64,000 nt of DNA from JBBSUQ01 sp964389755. GTDB taxonomy: Bacteria; Bacteroidota; Bacteroidia; Flavobacteriales_D; Crocinitomicaceae. The notes beneath the pieces were generated by a model. It worked only from the letters and a program-made list of their open reading frames with translations. It was not told the origin of the DNA and did not search any database. Location of the stretch: assembly GCA_964389755.1 (NCBI GenBank), contig CAYMEW010000019.1, positions 1-64,000 of the forward strand. Reading direction: 5' to 3'. Positions 45,232 through 54,179 of the stretch are shown here, piece by piece (within the stretch, counting starts at the first letter, position 1; each line of letters opens with the position of its first letter). A program made the position numbers and the translations under genes.

Positions 45232-46014
45232 TTAAGGGGTAGTTGAATCCAGGAACTGCTCGATAAGCGGCACCGCTACCAAATTCGGTTCACCGCTATC
45301 CTGCGGAAGGGTCGTGACTTCTCCGATGTACTCTCCGTGTGTTCCCGGCAGTATTGCCAGTCGCGAGCCGGCAATCAACTGATGCAATGCAAGTACATGT
45401 TCGTTTGAAATCAGGTCACGATCGCCGTTGATAAGCAACGTCGGAGCTTTTACCTGTCGGATGAGTTCATCCGGAATATCCCGGAAGTGGACCATTCGTT
45501 TGGCATCGCGATCGTGCATGATGCGAAAACGCTCCGGATCGGGAACGATCTCCAGGTACGCTTTTCGAAGCGCGGGCGGCACCTGATCAACGCTCACCTG
45601 TTCCATAAAATGCCAGAAATCAGTTGGGGCCCCGCTTCGTTTGGTGAGTACGGAACCAAGCACGAGTTTATTTACCAGTTCCGGATGCCTGATCACCAGC
45701 TGCAGGGCTGTTGTAGCACCGTTGCTAAACCCGAAGACGTTCGCCGGCTGCACATTTAAGTGCCGAATCAGTGCGGCCACATCATCGGCATCCTGTTCGA
45801 AAGAAAGATCCGAATCGCGGTCCGTGGTGCGTCCGTGCGCCTGTAACTCTACGGCAATCACCTTTTGTTTTTCAGAAAGTCTCGGAATGATCCTTCCGAA
45901 ACTGATTTCGTGCGTCGACCCGCCTCCGTGAACGAGTACGAGCGGCGTTCCACCCTGTCCGTAGACGGCATAATACATACTGATTCCGTTGATATTTGCG
46001 CTTCCTTCCTGCAT
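45232..46014 (-). CDS. Alpha/beta hydrolase (260 aa)
   Basis: The alpha/beta hydrolase fold is complete: oxyanion-hole segment LVHGGGSTHE near residues 27-37; nucleophile elbow GFSNGATTAL (Ser in GFSNG) near 95-105; acid Asp in INGDRDLISN near 199-208; and catalytic His in ILPGTHGEYIG near 220-231. Substrate is not predictable; relatives include esterases, haloalkane dehalogenases and chloroperoxidase-type enzymes. No signal peptide, so cytosolic. It lies 21 bases upstream of the lipoprotein gene on the same strand. Confidence 0.88.
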   Translation of the reverse strand: MQEGSANINGISMYYAVYGQGGTPLVLVHGGGSTHEISFGRIIPRLSEKQKVIAVELQAHGRTTDRDSDLSFEQDADDVAALIRHLNVQPANVFGFSNGATTALQLVIRHPELVNKLVLGSVLTKRSGAPTDFWHFMEQVSVDQVPPALRKAYLEIVPDPERFRIMHDRDAKRMVHFRDIPDELIRQVKAPTLLINGDRDLISNEHVLALHQLIAGSRLAILPGTHGEYIGEVTTLPQDSGEPNLVAVPLIEQFLDSTTP

Positions 46015-46114
46015 ACCGGTGATTTATTAAATGGCCTTACCAAAGATAATTATAAAGGCTTATTCATTTAAAATAAACGCTTATTTTTAGTGGGTAAAAG
46101 AGAAAACCTTCCCT

Positions 46115-46594
46115 GTGGAATATTCTGCCGAATCATTTTTCCTGTCATGCTTTTCCGGATTCGGTATCTACTCGGTAGTGTACCTGGTACTGCATATTTT
46201 CTTTAAAGAAAAGCGTGCACGCTTTGAAGAATTCGACCGTTCGGCTTCTCACCTGATCTCTTTTATCGCAATCGGTTTTGTCATTTGGGCACTGTTTGCT
46301 GAAAAGCCGTTTTTTTACTACTGCTACTATGTAATTCCGATACAATTACTTTGGTGGCCGAAAATCAGAACTTATCTACCCGGACGGGCTTTTATCGGCA
46401 TACTGGCTCTTTTGTCTCCCGGGCGGCTGATTACTTTCCTGACGTCCTTTCACCGCGATTACTTACCCAGCACCTGGCACATACCGTTTACAAATCAACT
46501 GGTACTTTTAACGGTCGGACCGTTACTCTTCGGAACAATGGCCTTTGTCTTTCACCGCATAAGAACCCGCACAATCACCCGAAAAATATCCTGA
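46115..46594 (+). CDS. Small membrane protein of unknown function (159 aa)
   Basis: It uses a GTG start at 46115. There are four to five hydrophobic segments (FGIYSVVYLVLHIFF, LISFIAIGFVIWALF, YCYYVIPIQLLWW, AFIGILALLSPG, LVLLTVGPLLFGTMAF). No conserved motif or family is recognised. The next gene starts 2 bases after its stop, so they are probably co-transcribed. The coding call rests on the clean hydrophobic pattern and on the fit with the next gene. Confidence 0.6.
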   Translation: MEYSAESFFLSCFSGFGIYSVVYLVLHIFFKEKRARFEEFDRSASHLISFIAIGFVIWALFAEKPFFYYCYYVIPIQLLWWPKIRTYLPGRAFIGILALLSPGRLITFLTSFHRDYLPSTWHIPFTNQLVLLTVGPLLFGTMAFVFHRIRTRTITRKIS

Positions 46595-46596
46595 TT

Positions 46597-47139
46597 ATGA
46601 AACACTACGTCATCCTGTTGCTCCTTTTAGTATGTGGATCACTGCACGCGCAGGACAATCTGTGGAACGAACGTCACGACATCCTTTCTGAATACGACGC
46701 ACTCGCCGCTTCGGACACCAACTTTCGGATCCGAATTGTTGACAGCACTTCGCGAATTACTGTTTTCATCGAAGGAAAAGATTCCCTGCAACTCACGCAT
46801 TTTATCCGTCCTTACAGCAACGGAATTATAGACGACGAGTCTCCCTGCGACAGCCTGGTGATTGCACTCGATTGTTCCAGGTGTGCCCCTGAACACATTC
46901 GTAAGATCATCGCATCGAAACAACGCAAATGGGTACAAACCTCCGATTCCACCTACATTTCAAAACGTTGGGTCATGAAGTTTCAACCTGCTAACCACGA
47001 TCCGGTAACGTATACGGTTCCGCTCCTTTTGATACGCACAACTGTGACCCAATCGGAAATTGTACTCTACACGGCAATCTTTACGAAATACGAATGGAAA
47101 TCACGATTGCGCACCAAAGAAAAAAATCAGGTGAATTAA
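46597..47139 (+). CDS. Secreted protein of unknown function (180 aa)
   Basis: A signal peptide (MKHYVILLLLLVCGSLHAQ) gives the start at 46597, 2 bases after the stop of the preceding membrane-protein gene; the longer reading from 46351 lacks this logic. The mature chain has a pair of cysteines (DSPCDSLVIALDCSRCAPEHI) that may form a disulphide, and the end is basic (KSRLRTKEKNQVN). No family is recognised. It meets the convergent membrane-protein gene, with 2 bases between the stops. Confidence 0.68.
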   Translation: MKHYVILLLLLVCGSLHAQDNLWNERHDILSEYDALAASDTNFRIRIVDSTSRITVFIEGKDSLQLTHFIRPYSNGIIDDESPCDSLVIALDCSRCAPEHIRKIIASKQRKWVQTSDSTYISKRWVMKFQPANHDPVTYTVPLLLIRTTVTQSEIVLYTAIFTKYEWKSRLRTKEKNQVN

Positions 47140-47141
47140 AA

Positions 47142-47666
47142 CTAACCGCCTTTTAACCCTGATCCATTCACCCAAATACCTTTGTAAACCCAGTCAGAAT
47201 GATCCATAAGCGAGGTATCAACAAGTTTAGTTTGCTCAAATAAGAAACAACACGGACGAATTTCCGCAATACGCTCGTTAGTCCCCAAAATACCAGTATC
47301 TTCTATTTGATATTCAATACGATGCGAATCATCGTTACAGTGAACATATAGAATCTCCTCTGTTTTGAATCCGGATTCATTGTAGGTAAGCACAATTGTG
47401 ACTAACTCAAAAATGAACAGCAGGATAAGCGAGCTATTAAACCCAATCCTGAATACCATAGCACTTTTAGAATATTTTCGAGCGCGAAGTGCCGCGTAAA
47501 AAAGACCTAAAATCAAAATCACGATACAGATCCAGGTGATCCCGATACTTATAAGTTTCATCCCCGTACAAGTATGCAGAACTAACATTATGAAACAAAT
47601 CAACCACATTGTCATGCCCCAAAAGCGGTAAATATGCTCCGATGCGCGTTTTTGTTGATCAGGCAT
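47142..47666 (-). CDS. Membrane protein of unknown function (174 aa)
   Basis: Three hydrophobic segments (WGMTMWLICFIMLVLH, ISIGITWICIVILILGLFYAAL, VFRIGFNSSLILLFIFELVTIVL) lie in the N-terminal 100 residues, and a soluble C-terminal domain follows (YVHCNDDSHRIEYQIEDTGILGTNERIAEIRP). It resembles small lone Bacteroidota membrane proteins with no known role. The start at 47666 is an ATG. A region of 125 bases upstream is AT-rich and holds no gene. Confidence 0.65.
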   Translation of the reverse strand: MPDQQKRASEHIYRFWGMTMWLICFIMLVLHTCTGMKLISIGITWICIVILILGLFYAALRARKYSKSAMVFRIGFNSSLILLFIFELVTIVLTYNESGFKTEEILYVHCNDDSHRIEYQIEDTGILGTNERIAEIRPCCFLFEQTKLVDTSLMDHSDWVYKGIWVNGSGLKGG

Positions 47667-47791
47667 TAGATAAAAAGTTTTGCTAATGATAACGTTTTAT
47701 AGTTGTGATTTATTCAATGAGACCGATACCCTCGTGATGATTTCCTCTAAACAAAAGAATAATAGAATATACTTATCTTTAATGCTAAAAA

Positions 47792-48223
47792 ATGCATAAG
47801 TGGATATTCGCGTCATTCCTGATGCTCCTGCCCTGGAGTTCGAACTGCCAGGAAAATTCCGATCTTTTATTTATCAATATACTTACATTACTCGCAGCTG
47901 ATGATGAATTCGAAGAACGGGCGGGAACACTATTCGAAGATAAAAACAGCCTCTTTTTTTATTATGGAAATCTATTCTACGAGATCACGAAGCAAGATAC
48001 CATTCCCGACGTCTATCTGTGGCCGCAAAAAAAATTACAGGATCAAAACATCGGTTGCTACTTACATATTGATTCACTTGGGCAACAAGGTGATTTCTAC
48101 CTGATCTATTTTAAATTTACAGGTAATCGCTGCCGTCCTAAAAAACCGAAGTCAGTTATTGGAAAATTCAGGCTGATCGCAGAAACAAAACTCGAACTTG
48201 TTACATTGGATTACTGCGAATAA
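47792..48223 (+). CDS. Small secreted protein of unknown function (143 aa)
   Basis: A short hydrophobic N-terminus (MHKWIFASFLMLLPWSSNC) suggests a lipoprotein-like or secreted signal, with a Cys at residue 19. The mature chain is a compact alpha/beta domain (DDEFEERAGTLFEDKNSLFFYYGNLFYE, then DVYLWPQKKLQDQNIGCYLHIDSLG). It is followed directly by the LprI-like gene (ATG 48225, 1 base after the stop at 48223). No family is recognised. Confidence 0.6.
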   Translation: MHKWIFASFLMLLPWSSNCQENSDLLFINILTLLAADDEFEERAGTLFEDKNSLFFYYGNLFYEITKQDTIPDVYLWPQKKLQDQNIGCYLHIDSLGQQGDFYLIYFKFTGNRCRPKKPKSVIGKFRLIAETKLELVTLDYCE

Positions 48224-48224
48224 C

Positions 48225-48773
48225 ATGAAAAAATTCATCACATTACTCAGTTTAACGATCAGCATACAGGCTTTTGCCCAACCGCGGCCAATCACGGTAA
48301 CCGACTCTGTAAACATCGAGACGACACTTCGTCAGGCAGGCGATTCACTGGCTCAACTTCTCCGAAAGGGTGAGTCGATCACTTCTGGTCTCTCTGAATT
48401 CTCCGTACAATTTACGTGTGACACCTTCATGATTGAGCAACGCCAAAGATTTCAGCTCGAAATCGATTATTCGACGAGAGGAATGATCGCTTCGGCTTAT
48501 GAAGCACAGCGCAATTACGATAGTCTCCTAAACCATTACTACGAACTTTTAATGGCAAAGCTTTCGGAAAATGATCGTGAAATACTTGAACTTTCTCAGC
48601 AAAACTGGTTAAAATTCAGAGATACGGAACTTACTCTGAACCGCTCTCTCACTGAAGAAAAGTATACCGGCGGCGGAACTATTCAAGCCGTGATCGCTGC
48701 ATCCAGGGCGCTGGAACTAACGCGAAATCGGTTGATTGATATATATGTCTACCGGGAACGTATTACTCAATAA
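48225..48773 (+). CDS. Secreted LprI/DUF1311-like protein (182 aa)
   Basis: A signal peptide (MKKFITLLSLTISIQAFAQ) sets the start at 48225. The C-terminal half has the DUF1311/LprI pattern: NYDSLLNHYYELLMAKLSEND then QQNWLKFRDTELTL and GTIQAVIAASRALELTRNRLI. Proteins of this type inhibit lysozyme in mycobacteria (LprI); the function in Bacteroidota is unproven. The cysteine normally found in the N-terminal part (QFTCDTFM) may form a disulphide. It begins 1 base after the preceding small secreted gene, so they are probably co-translated. Confidence 0.72.
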   Translation: MKKFITLLSLTISIQAFAQPRPITVTDSVNIETTLRQAGDSLAQLLRKGESITSGLSEFSVQFTCDTFMIEQRQRFQLEIDYSTRGMIASAYEAQRNYDSLLNHYYELLMAKLSENDREILELSQQNWLKFRDTELTLNRSLTEEKYTGGGTIQAVIAASRALELTRNRLIDIYVYRERITQ

Positions 48774-48824
48774 ATCAGAATTTTTCTTTCACGAAATCTC
48801 TTTATCTTTCCAAAAAAACCTTCC

Positions 48825-49175
48825 ATGAAAAACACGCGTATCTTCAAAATGGCGTTCGCCGGAGTATATCCGCACTACGTTCAGAAAGCAAGCAAAAAAG
48901 GTCGTACCAAAGCGGAAGTAGACGAAATCATTTACTGGCTCACCGGCTACAATGAAAAAGATCTGACGCGCATACTCGAACAAAAAACCGACTTCGAAAC
49001 CTTTTTCGCGGAAGCACCGCGACTGAACCCGAACGTGTCAAAGATCACCGGCGTGATTTGCGGATACCGCGTCGAAGAGATCGAGGATCCGCTCATGCAG
49101 AAGATCCGCTACCTGGATAAACTGATTGACGAACTCGCGAAGGGAAAGTCCATGGGAAAGATCCTGCGCAGCTAA
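48825..49175 (+). CDS. DUF2200 domain protein (116 aa)
   Basis: The sequence matches the DUF2200 family, with TRIFKMAFAGVYPHYVQKASKKGRTKAEVDEII near residues 3-36, YWLTGYNEKDL near 37-47, and NPNVSKITGVICGYRVEEIEDPLMQKIRYLDKLIDELAKG near 67-106. The family is cytosolic, DNA-binding-like helical in appearance and of unknown function, widespread in bacteria. It is a single gene ending 10 bases before a convergent VOC lipoprotein gene. Confidence 0.9.
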   Translation: MKNTRIFKMAFAGVYPHYVQKASKKGRTKAEVDEIIYWLTGYNEKDLTRILEQKTDFETFFAEAPRLNPNVSKITGVICGYRVEEIEDPLMQKIRYLDKLIDELAKGKSMGKILRS

Positions 49176-49185
49176 GTCCGGTTCC

Positions 49186-49710
49186 TTAAAGAGGCCGTTC
49201 GTCCTCTCCTGCCGGTTCCCACAACTCGATCTTGTTTCCTTCCGAGTCCAGAATGTGGATAAACTTGCCGTAATCGTAAGTTTCGAGGCTGTCGAGGATT
49301 GTCACACCGTTTTGCTTCAGCTTTTCGATCAGTCCTTCGATGTTCTGCACACGGTAGTTGATCATAAACTCCTTTTCCGATGGCGCAAAATAATCGTTCC
49401 CCTTTTTAAACGGATTCCACTGTAGTGAATGAATACGTTTCGGCTCGTCCAGGTCGCGCGATTCAAAACCGGCACTCCCCCAGTCGTTGATCTCCATACC
49501 GAGGTTCTTCGCGTACCAGTCGCGCGTTTTCTGCGGGTCGTCCGACATAAAAAATATACCGCCGATACCCGTCACTTTTGGCGTTGTATCATGAACTTCG
49601 CGCGTTCCGGCCTCCTCTTTTTTCGGTGTTTCCATAACTTTTGTCTTTTCCGTCGAACGGCAACCTGCAATGCCCGCGGCCACGACGATCAGAAGGATGA
49701 ATCTAATCAT
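49186..49710 (-). CDS. VOC (glyoxalase-like) lipoprotein (174 aa)
   Basis: A lipoprotein signal peptide (MIRFILLIVVAAGIAGC, Cys at 17) is followed by a vicinal-oxygen-chelate fold: GGIFFMSDDPQKTRDWYAKNLG near residues 48-70, FAPSEKEFMINYRVQNIEGLIEKL near 107-130, and FIHILDSEGNKIELWEPAGE near 150-169. VOC domains bind a metal and act on glyoxal, antibiotic or aromatic substrates; the metal ligands (His/Glu) are not clearly all present, as only one E (KIELWEP) is obvious. A lipid-anchored VOC protein is uncommon but occurs in Bacteroidota. Confidence 0.85.
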   Translation of the reverse strand: MIRFILLIVVAAGIAGCRSTEKTKVMETPKKEEAGTREVHDTTPKVTGIGGIFFMSDDPQKTRDWYAKNLGMEINDWGSAGFESRDLDEPKRIHSLQWNPFKKGNDYFAPSEKEFMINYRVQNIEGLIEKLKQNGVTILDSLETYDYGKFIHILDSEGNKIELWEPAGEDERPL

Positions 49711-49781
49711 TTCAATTCATTTTAATATTCGAACTTACATTTAATTTCCGAATTCCCGAACACCGACTGACTTCCCCGTAG

Positions 49782-50388
49782 CTATTCCTGCCACTGTGCG
49801 TCGTTTCGCTTTCCCCGACGATTCAGCTCCTGCCGGCGCATTTCGAATTCCGTCAGCAAAGTGCGGAATGTGTCTGTTAACAGATCAGGGGGGGGCCTCG
49901 TTATTCACCGGTACTATTTCCGGGAGCACGATCCGCTGCTCACCATCTGCGGAAACCAGGCGTAACACGTAAAAGTTTCGGGCATTGACCATCGGAATAC
50001 TATCAGCGTTTGCAATGCTTTGACGAAACTGTAGCGAATCTGCGAAGACCTCTTCAAACATAGCCGGAAGCAAACTGTCTGCATCGCGAACTTCCGGACG
50101 CCAGGTAAAACAATTGTTAGCTACTACGGAATGGACCTTTTGCGATGTTACATCCTGCCAGATGATCCAGTATTCTTCATTATAAAAACATGACTTCCCG
50201 GTACCGGCAGGCTGACGTTCACCGACCACTTTCGCACAGCCCGAACACGACTCAATGAAGATATACACGGGCATGCCCTGCGCTTTCAGGGAATCCACCA
50301 AGTGGTTGTGATGCGCAGAAAGTTCCTGAGCGCCGACACAATGCGCTAACAAAATGGACAAAACAAACAGAATGCGCGTAAACTTCAA
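49782..50388 (-). pseudogene. Secreted protein of unknown function with a likely frameshift in a homopolymer
   Basis: The intact part runs from a TTG start at 50388 (LKFTRILFVLSILLAHCVGAQ, a signal peptide) to a stop at 49885, giving about 167 residues; an upstream GTG start at 50463 adds a poor N-terminus. The stop follows directly after a run of eight C on the coding strand (eight G at 49887-49894). Removing one C opens a second frame that runs on for about 33 codons to a TAG at 49782 (DLLTDTFRTLL, then RGKRNDAQWQE), a charged and plausible C-terminus. The mature part has the motif FIESCSGCAKVV, a CxxC pair that may be redox-active or metal-binding. No family is recognised. Confidence 0.6.
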
Positions 50389-50525
50389 CGGTCCGGAGCT
50401 TTGGGTTTTCGAATAACAAATTAAGGATTTCAACGGGAAAACACAATTAAAAATAAAAAGCACGATGAATAGTCCTGTCGGATACCAAATGTTTTCAGAA
50501 TTGGAAAAGAACTTTGAACACTAAA

Positions 50526-51884
50526 ATGCACATCATGTCCGGTACCTTCCAAAAGATTTTTACACTCATCCTTGCGCTGTGTCTGCACAGTTTAGGGAGC
50601 ACGATTCAAGCACAGGAATCCGATTCTCTGAAATTACCCTTTGCCATCTCCCACCAGAAGAGGCTGTCGGAAGAGGATCTCAAAAATAAAAAGGAAGGTG
50701 CTTACCTGACCGGAATACCGGATTTCAGTTCGGATCCGGTGAATGGTTTCGGCTACGGCGGCGAGGCATCACTGTTTTTTAACGGAAAGCGCAGCGATCC
50801 TTTTTTTGCGTATACGGCATACCGGGCGAAAATCGACCTCACACTTTTCAACACCACTCGCAATCAACGGGAAGCAATGATAAAGGCGGATATTCCTTAC
50901 ATTTTCAACACGCGGTGGAGACTACGATTTGAAGGAGGATACGAAAAAAATCCGAATTTACTGTACTTCGGCATTACTCCTAAAACACTTGATCCGCTCG
51001 CGTATTACCCGGGCCAGGACAGTTCCCAGGCGGAAGTCACAGACGCACGTTATTCGGATTATGCGGGCTCGCTTACCGGGATTGATGTGCATTATGACAA
51101 CTATATCAAAGAAGAATACATTGTAAACATAAGCGGGGAACGCTCTTACCTGGACAGTAAACTCCGCCTGTTGATTGGCTTTGAAGCGGCACATTTCAAT
51201 ATTACGACCTTTCCCGGGAATTCCCGTCTGCGGAACGACGCCCGGCACAAAGACGTACCCGGCATGGGAAAAGGCCACGTAACAATTGAACAACTCGGCA
51301 TAATTTACGATACGCGCGACCTGGAAACAGACCCCGGACAGGGAGTGTTTGCTGAAATTACCAATGAACTCTCTCTTAAAACCCTGGGCTCCGCTTTTAA
51401 TTTCAATAAAACATTCATGCATGTAAATTATTACCACAACCTGCTGAAGCAGAAAGCCAAAAAACTCGTACTGGCACTTCGGGTGGCCGGAGGATACACC
51501 GCCGGAAATGCTCCGTTCTTCGAATACCAGGACCAGTGGAGTTCCGAGGGAAGCATCGAAGGACTCGGCGGTGCAAACACGCTCAGAGGATATAAACAAG
51601 GCCGCTTTCTGGGTAGAACAATGACCTTTAACAACCTCGAGTTGCGATATCGTTTTGCAAAAGCTACCTTTTTGAAACAGCACTTTGCCCTGGTTGCCGT
51701 ACCCTTTTTCGATATCGGTGAAGTAAGCGATCGGGTCGGCGGGGTCTTTCAGGCTTCGAACTACCGCTATTCCGAAGGAATGGGCATGCGCATCGTTTGG
51801 AACGTGAACACCGTTTTACGCTTTGATTACGCCGTTTCACACGAAGACCGCCAGTTCTTCTTTAACCTCGCACATGCCTTTTAA
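50526..51884 (+). CDS. BamA/TamA-type outer-membrane surface-antigen protein (452 aa)
   Basis: A signal peptide (about 1-35) precedes a beta-barrel of the Omp85/surface-antigen (D15) type. The barrel signature segments are RLRFEGGYEKNPNLLYFGI near residues 125-145, GIIYDTRDLETDPGQGVFAEI near 255-280, and the C-terminal GMGMRIVWNVNTVLRFDYAVS near 415-440, with a final aromatic (LAHAF). POTRA domains are missing, so this is not full BamA but a short form. It may insert a specific partner or act as a pore. The start at 50526 (ATG) is chosen over the TTG four codons upstream. Confidence 0.82.
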   Translation: MHIMSGTFQKIFTLILALCLHSLGSTIQAQESDSLKLPFAISHQKRLSEEDLKNKKEGAYLTGIPDFSSDPVNGFGYGGEASLFFNGKRSDPFFAYTAYRAKIDLTLFNTTRNQREAMIKADIPYIFNTRWRLRFEGGYEKNPNLLYFGITPKTLDPLAYYPGQDSSQAEVTDARYSDYAGSLTGIDVHYDNYIKEEYIVNISGERSYLDSKLRLLIGFEAAHFNITTFPGNSRLRNDARHKDVPGMGKGHVTIEQLGIIYDTRDLETDPGQGVFAEITNELSLKTLGSAFNFNKTFMHVNYYHNLLKQKAKKLVLALRVAGGYTAGNAPFFEYQDQWSSEGSIEGLGGANTLRGYKQGRFLGRTMTFNNLELRYRFAKATFLKQHFALVAVPFFDIGEVSDRVGGVFQASNYRYSEGMGMRIVWNVNTVLRFDYAVSHEDRQFFFNLAHAF

Positions 51885-52184
51885 ACTTAAACGGACTGGA
51901 TTCGTGCGTATGTTCACGTGCATATCAGATAAAAATGGAAAACAGCAGGTATTACCGAGCCAGGACAGGGCAAGGCCCAGCAGAAGCGTTCTTTTTTTCC
52001 GGAAATTCCAGGAAAAGGTATAGACACCCGCGCCGATCGTAAGAATTACAAGAAACAAGACCTGGAAAAGAGCGAGGCCGAGGTCGCCGCCGGATTTCCC
52101 GCGAAACCCACTCAAAAGCAGGAAGAATACAACCGTGGAAATCACTGGTGGAAAAAGAATCAATTTCAGTTGTGGCTTATGCAT
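51837..52184 (-). CDS. Small membrane protein of unknown function (115 aa)
   Basis: Two to three hydrophobic segments (LILFPPVISTVVFFLLLSGF, LALFQVLFLVILTIGAGVYTF, LLLGLALSWLGNTCCFPFL) are visible, with a start ATG at 52184. Its last 16 codons overlap the end of the BamA-type gene (51884) on the opposite strand by 48 bases. An alternative is that 51885-52231 is simply non-coding, but the membrane pattern argues for a gene. No family is recognised. Confidence 0.5.
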   Translation of the reverse strand: MHKPQLKLILFPPVISTVVFFLLLSGFRGKSGGDLGLALFQVLFLVILTIGAGVYTFSWNFRKKRTLLLGLALSWLGNTCCFPFLSDMHVNIRTNPVRLSLKGMCEVKEELAVFV

Positions 52185-52231
52185 GTTTCAACACGTGTTC
52201 CGCGATTGCCTGGTTCTGAGGCGCAGACCTT

Positions 52232-53164
52232 TTAGAAGGTATCGTAATCCGCATTGGAAAACTGAATGTCCGAAGGATCGAGATCTTTATTTATTTCAAA
52301 AAAACCGATGGGTAAACTGGTATCTGCTTCCAAATGTTTTGATAAGAACGGATACATCCAGTGATTGGAACTGTATGTAAAAATGACTTTTTTACACTTC
52401 AACATCTTGGCGAGTTTAGTGATCGATTTCAAAAGTCCGTCCACCTCAGACTCCATTATCCGGGCTATTTCGCCGATAAATAGATGAGTCTCTACTTTTA
52501 TAAGCATCTTATACCCGTCTTTTTCGATCAGGTATACATTTTCACGCGCCATTTTATAGGAAAAAAACCGCTTATCTTTTCGGATGCGCCCCCGGGTCTG
52601 CGAAAAATCGAATCCGCGAAGATCACTTTCGGGATTAAGACTGTAAGAGGCCAGCTTTCCACGCACGTATTTTTGGTAGGCGGGCCTGAGAAAGCTAAAC
52701 TTCGCGGCGAGTTCACACAGGGGAAGTGTGCGCACGGGAAGCGTGAAACGCTGCATGAAGCCATTGAATCGCCAGGCCAGTTTATGTTTGAATCCGGGAT
52801 ATGAATTTTGATTCGGAAAACCAAAAACCAGTTGTACCCCCACCTTTTCGGCCAATTCGTAGGTTTCCGTTGCGAGCCTGGTAAAAAGACCTTTCTTTTG
52901 ATGCGCCGGTGCGGTCATGGTATCCCCTGATTGCGCCACTAACATGTCTTTTTCATCCCAGGAAAGGACGATCGGAAATACACCGTAGTAAGCAGCAGGA
53001 TCTCCGTCGTGATGCGCGATCACGCCCACATTTTTGCACCCGAAAAGTTGTGTATCGTACTTTGTACGAATTGTATCAAGGGATTCGCGAATACCAAAAC
53101 TTAAAAAATATAGTTTTTGAATATCCGTGTAAGAATGATCGTTAATTTGTCCCGTCTTATACAT
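52232..53164 (-). CDS. GNAT-type acyltransferase (310 aa)
   Basis: The middle part (about 60-120) has GNAT features: YGVFPIVLSWDEKDMLVAQSGDTMTAPAHQKKGLFTRLATET, where the QKKGLFT segment is the acyl-CoA pyrophosphate-binding motif (Q-x-x-G-x-F/G). The rest resembles the acyltransferases found in polysaccharide biosynthesis or exopolysaccharide clusters. It overlaps the polysaccharide deacetylase upstream by 8 bases, so the two should work together. It is predicted cytosolic. The acyl donor and acceptor are not known. Confidence 0.75.
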   Translation of the reverse strand: MYKTGQINDHSYTDIQKLYFLSFGIRESLDTIRTKYDTQLFGCKNVGVIAHHDGDPAAYYGVFPIVLSWDEKDMLVAQSGDTMTAPAHQKKGLFTRLATETYELAEKVGVQLVFGFPNQNSYPGFKHKLAWRFNGFMQRFTLPVRTLPLCELAAKFSFLRPAYQKYVRGKLASYSLNPESDLRGFDFSQTRGRIRKDKRFFSYKMARENVYLIEKDGYKMLIKVETHLFIGEIARIMESEVDGLLKSITKLAKMLKCKKVIFTYSSNHWMYPFLSKHLEADTSLPIGFFEINKDLDPSDIQFSNADYDTF

Positions 53165-54179
53165 GTTTACTTTGAATTCCGTGGCGCAGAAAAGCCTTAT
53201 TTAAAAATAACATGTTCGAAGCATAGGTCGTTGTGGAAGAAATACCGTAGCGATTCATGATCCGCGGATCGTTCACATCGTCCGTACAGCGATAATCCAC
53301 TGCCAGTTGTTGGGTATAACCGGCACTTTCGGCCAGGTCTTTCACCGTTTCATCATAGCTACCATCCGGATACGCTATACTATTTACGGCTTTCCCGGTT
53401 ACCTCTTCCAGGATGCGTTTTGATTCACTCAGCTCGTAACCGGCCTTTTCGCGGTCTATAAGCCCCAGGTTGTAATGTCTGAGTGCGTGCGATCCGATCG
53501 TAACGAATTTGGAACGGGAAAATTCTGTGAGTTCCTTTCTGTCCATGAGTTTCCAGACCTCAGGTGGCAGAGAAAGAAGTTTTTGTTCAATTCTATATTC
53601 ACGTTCAATTTCTGATAATACCTGATCCCGTTTTTCGTAAGGGAGCATTTTTACATAATCCGACAGTGCAACTCCGGTTTCCTTATTCAATCCATTCACG
53701 AAAATTTGGTCCCCGACCTTTAGCGCAGATCCTTTCATGAAGTAATTAATTGCGGCCACATATTCGGACCATAAATACGATGGCTCATTTTCCATAGCAC
53801 CTACGCCGGCTATAAAAAAACTGGTCGGAATTTTATATTTCTCGAGCAAAGGAAGCGCCGTCGTGAGGTTATTTACGAAACCGTCATCGAATGAAACCGT
53901 AAGGTATTTCTCATTCACCGTTTCACCCTGTCTTAACTTCTCAAAAGCTTCGGCAATCGTTATAATCTCAAAATTGTCGCTGAGGTATTTCAGTTGCCGC
54001 TCAAACTGGTTCTTTTCAATGTGCCTGGGAGAAAAGTACGTGCTGTCCGACTCAGTAACCCCGTGATACATAATATTGAGAATCTTGTGAGGAGAACGGT
54101 TTCTTAATACTTTATCCCACCCGGTGCCCAGAGCAAGCGGAAAAGCCAGTGTTCTGGCCAAGCGTTTCGTTAATTTCAT
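53157..54179 (-). CDS. Polysaccharide deacetylase family protein (340 aa)
   Basis: A NodB-homology catalytic domain: TVSFDDGFVNNLTTALPLLEKYKIPTSFFIAG near residues 92-125 supplies the first metal/catalytic Asp pair (DDG), IGSHALRHYNLG near 225-236 the His pair (H..xH), and NSIAYPDGSYDETV near 260-275 the arginine/proline-like motif. The N-terminus (MKLTKRLARTLAFPLALG) is only mildly hydrophobic. Such enzymes remove acetyl groups from N-acetylated polysaccharide or peptidoglycan. The start at 54179 (ATG) is used, not the TTG at 54194. It overlaps the acyltransferase by 8 bases. Confidence 0.87.
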   Translation of the reverse strand: MKLTKRLARTLAFPLALGTGWDKVLRNRSPHKILNIMYHGVTESDSTYFSPRHIEKNQFERQLKYLSDNFEIITIAEAFEKLRQGETVNEKYLTVSFDDGFVNNLTTALPLLEKYKIPTSFFIAGVGAMENEPSYLWSEYVAAINYFMKGSALKVGDQIFVNGLNKETGVALSDYVKMLPYEKRDQVLSEIEREYRIEQKLLSLPPEVWKLMDRKELTEFSRSKFVTIGSHALRHYNLGLIDREKAGYELSESKRILEEVTGKAVNSIAYPDGSYDETVKDLAESAGYTQQLAVDYRCTDDVNDPRIMNRYGISSTTTYASNMLFLNKAFLRHGIQSKHV

